Assembly: GCA_016213925.1 (NCBI GenBank)
Contig: JACQZH010000062.1
Location: 1 to 32,183 of the forward strand
DNA length: 32,183 nucleotides
Source: Candidatus Omnitrophota bacterium
Lineage (GTDB): Bacteria > Omnitrophota > Gorgyraeia > B26-G9
Reading direction: 5' to 3'
A model generated the notes under the pieces. The model had not been told where the DNA came from. It saw nothing but the letters and a program-made list of their open reading frames with translations, and made no database searches. Of the stretch, positions 1-7,802 are shown piece by piece (the first letter of the stretch is position 1; each line of letters starts with the position of its first letter). Position numbers and translations under genes: made by a program.

Positions 1-304
1 CGATGATTTTTCCGCTTATATATGTTTTACGGGTAAAATTTGAAAGATAAACTTCCAATATTCTTGAATTTTTATCATTATAAAAACTGAAATTAAAACA
101 GAACATCACTAGGATAATGCTAGTTAATTCTATTCCGACAAGCCCGGTATTTCTTAAGACCTTATCCGTATGCCCTGCAGACAAATTACCAAGCAGGATA
201 CAAAAAAGCAGATAAAAGAAGAAAAAGAAAACTACCCCGATAAAAAACTTATTTCTTACCGCTTCCTTAAAATTAAGAAAAATTATTGCCGCTAACTGCT
301 TCAT
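1..304 (-). CDS. ABC-2 type transporter permease, N-terminal part (cut by window edge)
   Basis: About 101 residues are visible, starting at an ATG that shares its A with the stop codon of the upstream ATPase gene (TAATG), which implies translational coupling. The N-terminus (MKQLAAIIFLNFKEAVRNK) is followed by two hydrophobic stretches, roughly residues 20-40 and 55-75, separated by a short polar loop. This is the usual start of ABC-2 family permeases, in which a cytoplasmic amphipathic segment precedes the first transmembrane helix. The protein would form the membrane channel for the neighbouring ATPase. The substrate cannot be told from this fragment, and the 3' end lies outside the window. 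Confidence 0.75.
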   Translation of the reverse strand, partial: MKQLAAIIFLNFKEAVRNKFFIGVVFFFFFYLLFCILLGNLSAGHTDKVLRNTGLVGIELTSIILVMFCFNFSFYNDKNSRILEVYLSNFTRKTYISGKII

Positions 305-1011
305 TAGTTTTCAACTTCTTTTAAAAATGCGTCTTCAAGAGATAAAACTTTGTGCTTTCTTATGATTTCGCTTACCATGCCGGTAAACTTTAAACTTCCT
401 TTATCGATAATACCAACTCGGGCGCAAACTTTTTCTATCTGGGAAAGTATATGCGATGAAAAAAATATCGTTTTCCCTTGTCCATTGAGCTGCTTAAGCA
501 GCTCAATCATACTCCTCTGCCCCAGCGGATCAAGCCCCAAGGTCGGTTCATCTAGAATTAATACTTGCGGGTCCTTTAATAAAGCACAAGCAAGCCCAAG
601 CCTCTGGATCATGCCCCGCGAATATGCCCCGATATATTTATTTTTATTTTCCAGCAACCCCACCAGACCCAATAAAGAATCAGTATTGTTATATTGCGAA
701 ACAATTCCCCAGCTTAATATGTTAAGCAGCTCAACTGCTTTTAAATTTTTCGGCGGAGAAAAATTTTCCGGTAAAAATCCGAATTTAAACCTGATATCTT
801 TATTAGTAAGCTGTCTATCTTTATAATAAATATTCCCCTGCTGAATTTTTAAAAGCCCGAGCAGACAGCGTAATAATGTGGTTTTACCCGCACCATTCGG
901 GCCTAAAAGCCCGAAAATTTCTCCCTGTTCCAAATCAAGATTAATACCTTTTAGAACTTCTGTACTACCGAAATTTTTCTTGAGATTTTTAAAACAAATC
1001 AGTACGCTCAT
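304..1011 (-). CDS. ABC transporter ATP-binding protein
   Basis: A 235-residue single-domain ABC ATPase that energises an integral-membrane partner, most likely the permease fragment directly downstream. Walker A is GPNGAGKTT at residues 37-45. The signature motif is degenerate (YSRGM at 130-134 in place of LSGGQ). Walker B is VLILDE at 150-155, followed by the D-loop, with the H-loop histidine in FFSSHI near 188. Length and motif spacing match the CcmA/NatA-like group that pairs with ABC-2 permeases. It sits behind the terminator that closes the pilus operon, so it probably has its own promoter. I see no convincing Shine-Dalgarno before the ATG. The substrate is unknown. Confidence 0.88.
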   Translation of the reverse strand: MSVLICFKNLKKNFGSTEVLKGINLDLEQGEIFGLLGPNGAGKTTLLRCLLGLLKIQQGNIYYKDRQLTNKDIRFKFGFLPENFSPPKNLKAVELLNILSWGIVSQYNNTDSLLGLVGLLENKNKYIGAYSRGMIQRLGLACALLKDPQVLILDEPTLGLDPLGQRSMIELLKQLNGQGKTIFFSSHILSQIEKVCARVGIIDKGSLKFTGMVSEIIRKHKVLSLEDAFLKEVEN

Positions 1012-1045
1012 TATCTTACATCTTATTAATTGAAATTAACCCCTT

Positions 1046-1084
1046 AAAAAAACATCCCGTCAGAGAAAAAAATCCAACGGGATG
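1046..1084 (-). terminator. Rho-independent terminator of the pilus operon
   Basis: Read on the minus strand, an 8-bp perfect stem CATCCCGT/ACGGGATG (arms 1077-1084 and 1053-1060) with a 16-base loop is followed at once by seven T residues (1052-1046). The plus strand has no T-run after the stem, so it works only for minus-strand transcripts. It lies 28 bases past the pseudopilin stop codon and separates that operon from the ABC transporter genes. Confidence 0.85.
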
Positions 1085-1111
1085 CAATTATTAATATTAC
1101 TAACCTGATTA

Positions 1112-1702
1112 TTATCTGCCTCCGGTAATATAAACCGTACCGTTTGTACCCCAGTATTCAAATTTACCCATACCCGTAGGAGTAGTTTCATTGTCGCCAT
1201 CAAGCAGGGAATTAACCAAAGGCTGAACGCTTGCTCTAAAAAGCCACAAACGTATCATGTTACCGCCGTACCAGGCTGTTGTAATCCCTGTTTCATCGCT
1301 TCCATCCCCGTCAAGATCAAACCCATCGCCGCCAGTAGCGCTTGCATTACCGCCATTAGCTCCGGCAGTAGCCATATACATGTAAACTTGTCCTTTCCAT
1401 GGATTATCCGCGTATGAAAGCGGAGTTTTTAGATACGGGCCGTCCCAGCCTGTAGCGCCGAAATCAAAAGCCAAACGGTGCCATGTTGCTCCTGTCCCTG
1501 CGGAATTTTCGCGGGCATAGTAGCCAACATCCATATAATGCGCGTCGCAAGCTGTACGCAATGTATCGGTAAGCGAAACTACTTTTGCCGCATTAGCTTT
1601 ATCCGTAAGATTTGATATTGACGGAAGCAAAGCAGCGCTTAAAATACCGATTATCGCGATAACCACCATAAGTTCAATTAAAGTAAAACCTTTTCTGTTC
1701 AT
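1112..1702 (-). CDS. Type II secretion/type IV pilus pseudopilin, GspG-like
   Basis: A 196-residue class III signal-peptide protein. The short basic leader MNRKG is cut before the phenylalanine of FTLIELMVVIAIIGILSA, with the conserved Glu at mature position 5 and a hydrophobic alpha-helix that anchors the subunit before assembly. The rest is a globular head rich in Gly, Ala and Asn with an acidic loop (FDLDGDGSDE, about residues 127-136) resembling the calcium-binding loop of GspG-type major pseudopilins. The length is somewhat above the usual 140-150 for GspG. A good Shine-Dalgarno (GAGGTGA) precedes the ATG. It is the last gene before the terminator at 1046-1084. Confidence 0.85.
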   Translation of the reverse strand: MNRKGFTLIELMVVIAIIGILSAALLPSISNLTDKANAAKVVSLTDTLRTACDAHYMDVGYYARENSAGTGATWHRLAFDFGATGWDGPYLKTPLSYADNPWKGQVYMYMATAGANGGNASATGGDGFDLDGDGSDETGITTAWYGGNMIRLWLFRASVQPLVNSLLDGDNETTPTGMGKFEYWGTNGTVYITGGR

Positions 1703-1729
1703 AAGTTCTTCACCTCTTTCCTTTATTTA

Positions 1730-1921
1730 TTAAGCCCCTGGTTCAGGAATATTCAAATCTCTTTCCATTTGTTCTTTTAATTCCAGCATTTCTTTTTGCT
1801 GATCTTCCTTGGAAATACCTTTTTTTCCGCTGTTTACAACTTTAACAATCAAAACAATAGTTAATATAACAACAACCACAGAGATGATCCCAACAAGTTT
1901 ATTCTCCCTCCAGTTTCCCAT
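1730..1921 (-). CDS. Small single-pass membrane protein in the pilus operon
   Basis: I do not recognise this 63-residue protein. The start is set at MGNWRENKLVG because GGGGG lies eight bases before that ATG. A longer version up to 1981 would add residues without a ribosome site. Residues 9-30 form one hydrophobic helix (VGIISVVVVILTIVLIVKVV). It is followed by a Lys/Glu-rich, probably coiled tail ending in NIPEPGA. It lies between the PilB/GspE ATPase and the pseudopilin in the same operon, which suggests an accessory part of the inner-membrane platform. That role is inference from position only. Confidence 0.6.
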   Translation of the reverse strand: MGNWRENKLVGIISVVVVILTIVLIVKVVNSGKKGISKEDQQKEMLELKEQMERDLNIPEPGA

Positions 1922-2013
1922 TGCTTTTACCCCCTTTTCGTTATTTACCATACTAATAATTCCACTAATATAAAATAACACATTCCTCTATTTATATCAA
2001 TAGCCGGGTTATT

Positions 2014-3687
2014 TTAAATAATCGATTGTGTGACGCGCATTACTTCTTCTGCGGTAGTTTCTCCGGCTAATAACTTTTCTATCGCTACATCTCTTAAGGT
2101 ACGCATGCCCTGCTTCTGCGCTAAATCCCGTATCTCATCAGCTGAGGATTTTTTTAAAACCAGTTCCTGTATTTTCGGAGTTACTTTCAATAATTCATAT
2201 ATCCCGATCCTTCCTTTATGCCCGGAATTGTTACAGAGCTTGCAGCCTGTGCCTTTAATAAATTTTATACCAGAATCAGCTTTTTCCTCTAATCCTAATG
2301 ATTTAAGCAAAGCCACACTCGGAACATATGCCTCTTTACATTTAGAACAGATTCTTCTCACTAAACGCTGTGCCAGTATCCCGAGAATCGCGCTTGAAAC
2401 CAAAAAAGGCTCAACTCCCATATCAATTAGCCTTGAAAATGAGGAAGGAGAATCATTGGTATGCAATGTTGACAACACCAGATGCCCGGTCAACGCCGCC
2501 TGTACTGCTATCTGCGCAGTTTCCACATCTCGGATTTCTCCAACCATTATGACATCCGGATCCTGACGAAGAAAAGAACGCAAAGCTGTGGCAAATAAAA
2601 GGCCTGCCTTGGGGTTTACCTGAACCTGCCGAATACGCGGGAATTGATATTCCACCGGATCTTCAACAGTCATTATATTTATGTCCTCGCGGTTTATTTT
2701 TGCCAAAGCAGAATAAAGCGTCGTAGTTTTCCCTGATCCAGTCGGCCCGGTAACAAGAATTATCCCGTAAGGCTGAAAGATCATGTCTTCAAACATCTCC
2801 CTTTCCTTCTGGGGGAAACCCATATTTTCTAATCCCAGCATCATACTGCTTTTATCAAGAATTCTTAACACGAGATTTTCCCCATTAATAGTCGGGCAGC
2901 TCGAAACACGAAAATCAATGTTCTTACCCCCGATCTTTTTTATGATACGCCCGTCCTGAGGGATCCTTTTTTCCGCGATATCAAGCCCTGCCATAATCTT
3001 TAAACGAGAAACAACCGCAGACTGCAGGTCCTTTGGTATTATTGTATGCTTATGTAATATCCCATCTACACGGTAACGCACGTTCATTAATTTTTCTTCC
3101 GGCTCAAAATGGATATCCGACGTATTTGACTGCACTGCTTCAACAATCAACAAATTAACCAGTTTTACGATCGGCGCTTCTTCCCCTAATGTTTCCTCAT
3201 CCCTTAGCTTGCTCTTATCTATAGAAGTAATGATTTCATTTATAGTACCAGCTCCCTCATAATACTGATCCTGTGCCTTACGGATAACCATTTCCTCGGC
3301 CAAAACCGCTTCTATGCGGCATTGCGTTACGCGCTGAAGCTCGTCAATAAGAAAAACATTGCTGGGATCTACCATGGCCACGGTTAAAACATTGCCGACT
3401 TTAAACACAGGAATGACCTTATATTTAACGGCAGTATCCTGCGGAATAAGAGTAATTACTTCCGGATTAATAATATAATTAGACAGGTCAAAAGTGCTGA
3501 CCCCCATCTGAATACTTAAAGCGCGGTTTAACTCTTCAAGGGATATTGATCCCTTGCGGATTAAAACCTCACCGAGCTTTTCACCGGTTGTTTTTTGTTC
3601 TTCTAAAGCTTCCTTTAATTGCTGCTCATTGACAACACCAAGCTCTAAAAGAATTTCACCGATTTTTTTCTCGGAACTTTTTGTCAT
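2014..3687 (-). CDS. Type IV pilus assembly/type II secretion ATPase (PilB/GspE)
   Basis: A 557-residue hexameric motor ATPase that drives pilin or pseudopilin polymerisation from the cytoplasmic face of the inner membrane. An N-terminal MshEN-type domain (about 1-145, with repeated LGE.L...G motifs) precedes the ATPase core. Visible motifs are Walker A GPTGSGKT at 314-321, the Asp box IMTVEDPVEY at 338-347, Walker B DPDVIMVGEIRD at 376-387 and the His box HLVLSTLHTND at 402-412. A zinc site follows, with CSKC at 447-450 and CKLC at 482-485. The four cysteines mark the assembly-ATPase branch rather than the retraction ATPase PilT. It lies 46 bases after the secretin gene. The gene name pilB or gspE cannot be settled without the missing partners. 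Confidence 0.93.
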   Translation of the reverse strand: MTKSSEKKIGEILLELGVVNEQQLKEALEEQKTTGEKLGEVLIRKGSISLEELNRALSIQMGVSTFDLSNYIINPEVITLIPQDTAVKYKVIPVFKVGNVLTVAMVDPSNVFLIDELQRVTQCRIEAVLAEEMVIRKAQDQYYEGAGTINEIITSIDKSKLRDEETLGEEAPIVKLVNLLIVEAVQSNTSDIHFEPEEKLMNVRYRVDGILHKHTIIPKDLQSAVVSRLKIMAGLDIAEKRIPQDGRIIKKIGGKNIDFRVSSCPTINGENLVLRILDKSSMMLGLENMGFPQKEREMFEDMIFQPYGIILVTGPTGSGKTTTLYSALAKINREDINIMTVEDPVEYQFPRIRQVQVNPKAGLLFATALRSFLRQDPDVIMVGEIRDVETAQIAVQAALTGHLVLSTLHTNDSPSSFSRLIDMGVEPFLVSSAILGILAQRLVRRICSKCKEAYVPSVALLKSLGLEEKADSGIKFIKGTGCKLCNNSGHKGRIGIYELLKVTPKIQELVLKKSSADEIRDLAQKQGMRTLRDVAIEKLLAGETTAEEVMRVTQSII

Positions 3688-3733
3688 TTAAATATCCCTG
3701 TATTACCCTTTCGAGAAACATTCGATTTTTATT

Positions 3734-5110
3734 TTATTCTTGGAAGGTATTTTTTTTCTTTAATTGAGTTATTGTCTCCTGCTCAATAATATCAAGGCCA
3801 GAAGATTTTTGAAGCCCGCTATTTCTATTATCTTTAGGCTTCGAACCATTTTCATCACTAAAAGAATACAATGTTTGCGTATTATTATTTTCTTCTAAAA
3901 AATCTGCCTGCCCGTATTTTTCAATATCTTTTTGGGTACCCTGGTATTCTTTTTCAAGGTCTTTTTTGATCTTCTGCCGTTCATCATTTTTTATCGCTTC
4001 TTCTTTGGATTGCCTTTCCTCTATATACCATTTCCCAATATCATGCTTTTCTTGTTTTTGCATGCTGTTTATCTCCTCAGGAGTAACTATGGTAGGAGAA
4101 ACAAAAATAATCAATTCTGATTTTGCCGTAGTATCCTTCTGGCTTTTAAAAAACCATCCTAATCCGGGGATATCTCCCAAAATAGGCACTTTGCTGATTC
4201 CTTTTGTCTTTTGTTCTTTAATCAAGCCGCCAATAATAAGCGTTTTCTTATCGCCAATAATCACCTTTGTTTTGGCATTACGCGTGGAAATTATCGGGAT
4301 AGAGTAATCCTGAGTATATCCGCTGGCCAAAGCTGTCAATTCCACATCGCTTATATGCTCGCTGATCTCCGGCTCAAGCTCTAGGGAAATCTGGTTGTCA
4401 GATGTTATCATCGGTATTACCTTAAGGCTTATTCCGACATCCCTGGGACTGCCTTCAGCCTCTGACCAGGTAACGGTAACTACGCCTTCATCATTTTGCA
4501 CCTCAGGGACAACCCAACGCAGTTCCGTAACTATCCTAATCACAGCTTCCCGGTTATTAACAGTAGTAACACGCGGCGCAGAAAGAATATTCGCATCAAA
4601 ATTATTTGCTAGGGCTTGAACCACAAAATTTATATTCTCATCAAACACAGTTAAAGAAAACGGAGTTTCTTCATCATTGGCCTGTGTACTCCCCGGAGGA
4701 TAAAACGTTGGTTTATATTCCAAACTTTGCTCTAAAGCGCCGTTAGCTGTTGAACCCACGCGAAACTGTCCCATTTTAAAACCACCCTTTTCCGCAAACG
4801 CCTGCCAGTTTATACCTAACGAATTTTCTCCTTCTAAGCTAACTTCAACAACTCTTGCTTCAATAAGAACCTGCATCGGAGAAACATCAATCATTTGCAG
4901 GTATTCCTCTATTTTTTTAACATTTTCCGGGTAATCTATTACCAGTAAGGAATTCGGTTCATCGCCATAAAGGACTTTCCCCTCTGAAGAAAGCAGGGTT
5001 CTGACATCTGTCGCAGACTGGGAATAACAAAATGGGCAAACAAATAAAAAAAGCACCCCAATTAAAGCAGTAAAAAGTATACTTATAAAAATATGAGATT
5101 CCGTTCTCAT
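3734..5110 (-). CDS. Secretin pore subunit, C-terminal gene of a split secretin
   Basis: The outer-membrane secretin channel of a type IV pilus or type II secretion system. The start is set at 5110 (MRTESH) because an AGGA motif lies eight bases before it; in-frame codons at 5119 and 5128 are weaker. Residues 1-31 look like a signal peptide. Residues 34-76 match only the second half of an N1-type periplasmic domain (VLYGDEPNSLLVIDYPENV). The secretin domain spans about 78-345 and includes ILSAPRVTTVNN (175-186) and the signature VPILGDIPGLGWFF (308-321). A charged, Lys/Glu/Gln-rich tail of about 110 residues follows. The N-terminal domains are on the preceding gene, 28 bases upstream. Confidence 0.9.
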   Translation of the reverse strand: MRTESHIFISILFTALIGVLFLFVCPFCYSQSATDVRTLLSSEGKVLYGDEPNSLLVIDYPENVKKIEEYLQMIDVSPMQVLIEARVVEVSLEGENSLGINWQAFAEKGGFKMGQFRVGSTANGALEQSLEYKPTFYPPGSTQANDEETPFSLTVFDENINFVVQALANNFDANILSAPRVTTVNNREAVIRIVTELRWVVPEVQNDEGVVTVTWSEAEGSPRDVGISLKVIPMITSDNQISLELEPEISEHISDVELTALASGYTQDYSIPIISTRNAKTKVIIGDKKTLIIGGLIKEQKTKGISKVPILGDIPGLGWFFKSQKDTTAKSELIIFVSPTIVTPEEINSMQKQEKHDIGKWYIEERQSKEEAIKNDERQKIKKDLEKEYQGTQKDIEKYGQADFLEENNNTQTLYSFSDENGSKPKDNRNSGLQKSSGLDIIEQETITQLKKKNTFQE

Positions 5111-5138
5111 GCTGTCCATCCTAATCAAGTTTTATTTA

Positions 5139-5954
5139 TTAAGGCGCCGCGCTAGCCGGTTCTTCTGTAGCAGCTGTTTCTGTCCGAGCCGTTGTTGAAG
5201 TCTCGACAATACCGGCAATTTCTTTTGCTTTTATATATTTAAGCCTGAATACCTTGCTTAACAATCCCTGATCAACCATGTTCATATATTCTCCTATCAA
5301 CTTTATATTTTCCGGATAGTCCACAACCATGATCGAATTATTATATTTACCCGAATAAACACGTCCTTTTTCAGACAGCAGATCATAAATGCTGGATTGC
5401 TGAAAACTCTTCTGGCTTTGCCCTGCTCCTGTGTCCTGAGCTGCGATTTCGGCGGTTCCTTCGGATCCCTGGTCTGATTTTTCCAAAACTTTTTCCGCTT
5501 CTATATTTTTAAGCACAAAAACTTTCGTGACCAGGTTCGGTTTCACTTTGATCTGATTTTCTTTTCTTTCAATGATCAGGTTATTCATTTCAGCAATTTG
5601 TTCTAACGCATCATCCAAAGAAATTTTAGTAAGGCTTGCGGTAATCCGCCCGCTAACACCCTTATCCATCCAAATATTAAAATTATAGTCATGGGCAATA
5701 ACTCTAAAGATATCAACTAAATCAGCATTTTTTAATTCTATTGAGAAAAGCCCGGAATCTTCTTTTTCTTCCTTTATCCGCAAGACTTCAAAAGAATCAG
5801 CGCCGGAGCTTTGTTCCGAAAACTGATCAGGTTGCGTCTGAACCGCCCGATCGCTATTATCCGCAGCAGGCGATTTAGCTTCTTGAGCAAAACCAAAATC
5901 ATTTCCCAAGCCGCACATAAACAAAAAAATCAATATTATTTTTAAAAGCTTCAT
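5139..5954 (-). CDS. Secretin N-terminal domain protein (STN/N0 and N1), first half of a split secretin
   Basis: A 271-residue exported protein with a signal peptide (about 1-23, ending GFA-QE). Residues 69-138 form a secretin/TonB short N-terminal (N0) domain (FSIELKNADLVDIFRVIA). Residues 143-228 form an N1-type domain (KVFVLKNIEAEKVL through SIMVVDYPENIKLIGEY). Residues 233-252 (SKVFRLKYIKAKEIAGIV) open a second N1-type domain that breaks off into an Ala/Thr/Glu-rich tail. The matching second half lies at the N-terminus of the next gene. It would sit in the periplasm and contact the PilP/GspC-like partner. The ATG follows AAGGG by two bases and is five bases past the lipoprotein stop. Confidence 0.85.
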   Translation of the reverse strand: MKLLKIILIFLFMCGLGNDFGFAQEAKSPAADNSDRAVQTQPDQFSEQSSGADSFEVLRIKEEKEDSGLFSIELKNADLVDIFRVIAHDYNFNIWMDKGVSGRITASLTKISLDDALEQIAEMNNLIIERKENQIKVKPNLVTKVFVLKNIEAEKVLEKSDQGSEGTAEIAAQDTGAGQSQKSFQQSSIYDLLSEKGRVYSGKYNNSIMVVDYPENIKLIGEYMNMVDQGLLSKVFRLKYIKAKEIAGIVETSTTARTETAATEEPASAAP

Positions 5955-5959
5955 ATCCC

Positions 5960-6394
5960 TTAATTTTTGTTCAGCTCAACAAGATATTCTCCCTGAGCAT
6001 CTTCTAATATAATATCTTTTTTACCGATTTTTACCAATTTTTTATTATCGACAAAATCCCCTTTTTTTAAAATACTGCCGTTAATAACCACATACGAGCC
6101 CTGCTCTGAAACAAACACCGCTGACAGATTCAGGTACGTAATAATCTCCCTATGTTTTTCTCCATACTTAATGGATTCATCCAGTGTAAGAAATGGATTT
6201 CTCAATTCACCTATAATACTTTGTTGTTCCTGCGTACTTAGCTTGGCTGTCCTTTTAATAATCTCTGTTTTCTCTTCCGTTCGTTCCGCCGGCTTTAAAT
6301 CAGCGAAAAAATCCGCGCCATATTCATCTTTAGCGCACCCAGCTACTAACAATATTAATAAAAAAAGTAAAAAAATCTCCTCACTTTTGCTCAT
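5960..6394 (-). CDS. PilP/GspC-like lipoprotein
   Basis: A 144-residue predicted lipoprotein: a hydrophobic signal, then the lipobox LVAG-C with Cys20. After a charged linker it carries ELRNPFLTLDE (about 64-74) and a small beta-rich domain (LSAVFVSEQGSYVVINGSILKKGD, about 90-113, in two stretches). This arrangement resembles PilP of type IV pili and the HR domain of GspC, which link the inner-membrane platform to the secretin N0 domain. The next gene encodes that N0 domain, which supports the call. Its ATG overlaps the stop codon of the MerR-type gene by four bases. Sequence similarity is modest, so the family name is tentative. Confidence 0.65.
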   Translation of the reverse strand: MSKSEEIFLLFLLILLVAGCAKDEYGADFFADLKPAERTEEKTEIIKRTAKLSTQEQQSIIGELRNPFLTLDESIKYGEKHREIITYLNLSAVFVSEQGSYVVINGSILKKGDFVDNKKLVKIGKKDIILEDAQGEYLVELNKN

Positions 6395-6573
6395 ATCCGC
6401 CCCAAAATTTGCTTCATACTATCGATATCCGTATCAGTATATTCGCGCCAATTATTAACGCGGTTCCTTCTGGGGCAAGGGAATATCCCTTTCTTCTCAT
6501 AACGGAGCAAAGTTTGTTTTGAAATACCTAATTTCTTTGCAACTTCTTCACTCTTTAAAAATAGTTTAACCAT
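6391..6573 (-). CDS. MerR-type helix-turn-helix protein, single domain
   Basis: A 60-residue DNA-binding protein consisting of almost nothing but a MerR/excisionase-type winged helix: LKSEEVAKKLGISKQTLLRY, then EKKGIFPCPRRNRVNNWREY and a short C-terminal helix. It lacks the effector-binding and dimerisation helix of full MerR regulators. The ATG at 6573 is preferred to a longer frame up to 6642, because the longer version runs through a 9-bp hairpin (6611-6632) and adds no domain. It is the first gene behind the promoter at 6746-6774 and overlaps the pilus lipoprotein gene by four bases. A role as regulator of the pilus operon is likely but inferred. Confidence 0.75.
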   Translation of the reverse strand: MVKLFLKSEEVAKKLGISKQTLLRYEKKGIFPCPRRNRVNNWREYTDTDIDSMKQILGRI

Positions 6574-6590
6574 AACTAACAAAACTTTCC

Positions 6591-6612
6591 CAGGATAAAT
6601 ATTATAATCCTG
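6591..6612. promoter_or_regulatory. Candidate operator dyad upstream of the MerR-type gene
   Basis: An inverted repeat CAGGAT-N10-ATCCTG lies 18 bases upstream of the MerR-type start codon. Its spacer contains TATAAT on the minus strand, the layout expected when a MerR-type protein acts on the promoter it overlaps. I see no good -35 hexamer for that TATAAT, so this may be an operator within the leader rather than a second promoter. Confidence 0.3.
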
Positions 6613-6745
6613 AGTTTTTGTAAAAAAACTCATACAACACAAATACTAGTGTACTTAAACAGCGTAATTTTAGGCCTCGGATGTATATAGCCAAGTACTC
6701 TCTAATAGGTGTTGATACTATTTAATATGCCTTGAATATACCTAT

Positions 6746-6774
6746 ATTAAAATATGATTTAACAATTTTGTCAA
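6746..6774 (-). promoter_or_regulatory. Sigma-70-type promoter of the MerR/pilus operon
   Basis: On the minus strand TTGACA (6774-6769) is followed after exactly 17 bases by TTTAAT (6751-6746). That is a perfect -35 and a 5/6 match to the -10 consensus. Transcription would start near 6739, leaving a leader of about 165 bases before the MerR-type ATG. The leader contains a spaced inverted repeat GTACTT/AAGTAC (6651-6656 and 6693-6698) and the TGAGTTTTT/AAAAACTCA hairpin (6611-6632). Confidence 0.7.
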
Positions 6775-6814
6775 GATTTTTTAATTAAACCATGGAAGGA
6801 AAGGATACAACTCT

Positions 6815-7321
6815 TCAGTAATTAGCAGAGCCAATCAGGCTAAAACCACGTGCCCTCTCTGGCTGCAAAGATAATTTAAAACCCAGTTTACGAAATACAA
6901 GCTTTACCCGGTTATTTTCAGTAATTTTTACATGCGCTTCCTTGCCAATACAAATAATTCCGTGCCATATACCTCTTTTCAATATTACCGGCTGATCCAG
7001 CTTAAACGCCTCAATTTTCTCTGGTGTTTTTCCGCTGCATATAAAAAGCACGGCCTCTCCTTTTACCGGTTCAAAACTTTCCATGGAAAAAGGATGCTGT
7101 TCCAACTTATCTATGATTTTTTCCCGGACAATCAAATATGCTATACGCCAGCCGATTACTTTCCTGTCACGGATAACAATACGGAATTGATTAACACTCT
7201 TTGCCTTTTCTTGGCCATCCCACTCAATAATCCAACCGTATTTTTTGAAATTATTTTTATTTATTTTTTTCGGTTTTAAATCAGCAAACAGTTTTCCACT
7301 CCCTTGAGGATTTTTCATCAT
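6815..7321 (-). CDS. Ureidoglycolate lyase (AllA)-like cupin protein
   Basis: A 168-residue protein whose C-terminal two thirds resemble the AllA/ureidoglycolate lyase cupin family. The motif FSMESFEPVKGEAVLFIC is followed by PEKIEAFKL and ILKRGIWHG, in the place of the family's RRGVWHH-type motif. AllA itself releases glyoxylate from ureidoglycolate in purine catabolism, but no other purine gene is nearby and the last His of the motif is replaced by Gly. The substrate may therefore differ. The start at 7321 is chosen because AAAGGA lies six bases before it; an ATG at 7327 would touch that site. It follows the OsmC-like gene closely and is probably co-transcribed. Confidence 0.6.
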   Translation of the reverse strand: MMKNPQGSGKLFADLKPKKINKNNFKKYGWIIEWDGQEKAKSVNQFRIVIRDRKVIGWRIAYLIVREKIIDKLEQHPFSMESFEPVKGEAVLFICSGKTPEKIEAFKLDQPVILKRGIWHGIICIGKEAHVKITENNRVKLVFRKLGFKLSLQPERARGFSLIGSANY

Positions 7322-7335
7322 TGCCATTCCTTTGG

Positions 7336-7731
7336 TTACGGTATTATAAGCTTAATATCAATCTTAGGATGAGCTTCGATTGTATTATGAACAAGACATC
7401 TGCGCGCAACCGCAAGCAATTCTTGCTTACGCTCGCCGATATTAGCTTTAGGCAGAACAATTTCTGTTTTGATATTTTCCAAACGCGCCGGAGCCGCTAA
7501 TTTATCCGCGCAAATTTTAATCTGCATGCCTGATGCGTTTAATTCATAGTTATTACAAAAACTAAGCACATAAACACCTACGCAGCTGGCAAGGCTGGCA
7601 AGAAAATATTGCGGCGGCGTAGGGCCCTCATCCTTACCTCCCTGATTAACCGGAAGGTCAACAATCAGATCATGTTTTCCGCAATGCGCTAAAAATCTTT
7701 TTGAACCGCTATAATCGACTACAACTTCCAT
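7336..7731 (-). CDS. OsmC/Ohr family protein
   Basis: A 131-residue protein of the OsmC-like fold. Members of this family reduce organic hydroperoxides with two cysteines, though several subfamilies have lost that activity or lack a known one. The family signature is visible as GPTPPQYFLASLASCVGVYV, with Cys50, and a second cysteine lies in RRCLVHNT at 112. The Cys50/Cys112 pair fits the usual peroxidatic and resolving positions. Length is typical of the short YhfA-like group. AGGAG six bases before the ATG supports the start. It is the first gene of a likely two-gene unit with the AllA-like cupin. Confidence 0.85.
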   Translation of the reverse strand: MEVVVDYSGSKRFLAHCGKHDLIVDLPVNQGGKDEGPTPPQYFLASLASCVGVYVLSFCNNYELNASGMQIKICADKLAAPARLENIKTEIVLPKANIGERKQELLAVARRCLVHNTIEAHPKIDIKLIIP

Positions 7732-7802
7732 CTTGATCTCCTATCTCATTTATCCATAAAACAGACGATTATCATTTCTCTTTTACGATGCAATACTCAA
7801 AA

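Noticed and set aside
2030-2566. Long plus-strand frames antisense to the motor ATPase and other genes
   Set aside because: They are antisense shadows of strongly supported minus-strand genes, with no ribosome sites or recognisable domains.
3734-5954. Frameshifted single secretin gene
   Set aside because: The second gene has a complete signal peptide and its own ribosome site, so two separate products are more likely than a sequencing error.
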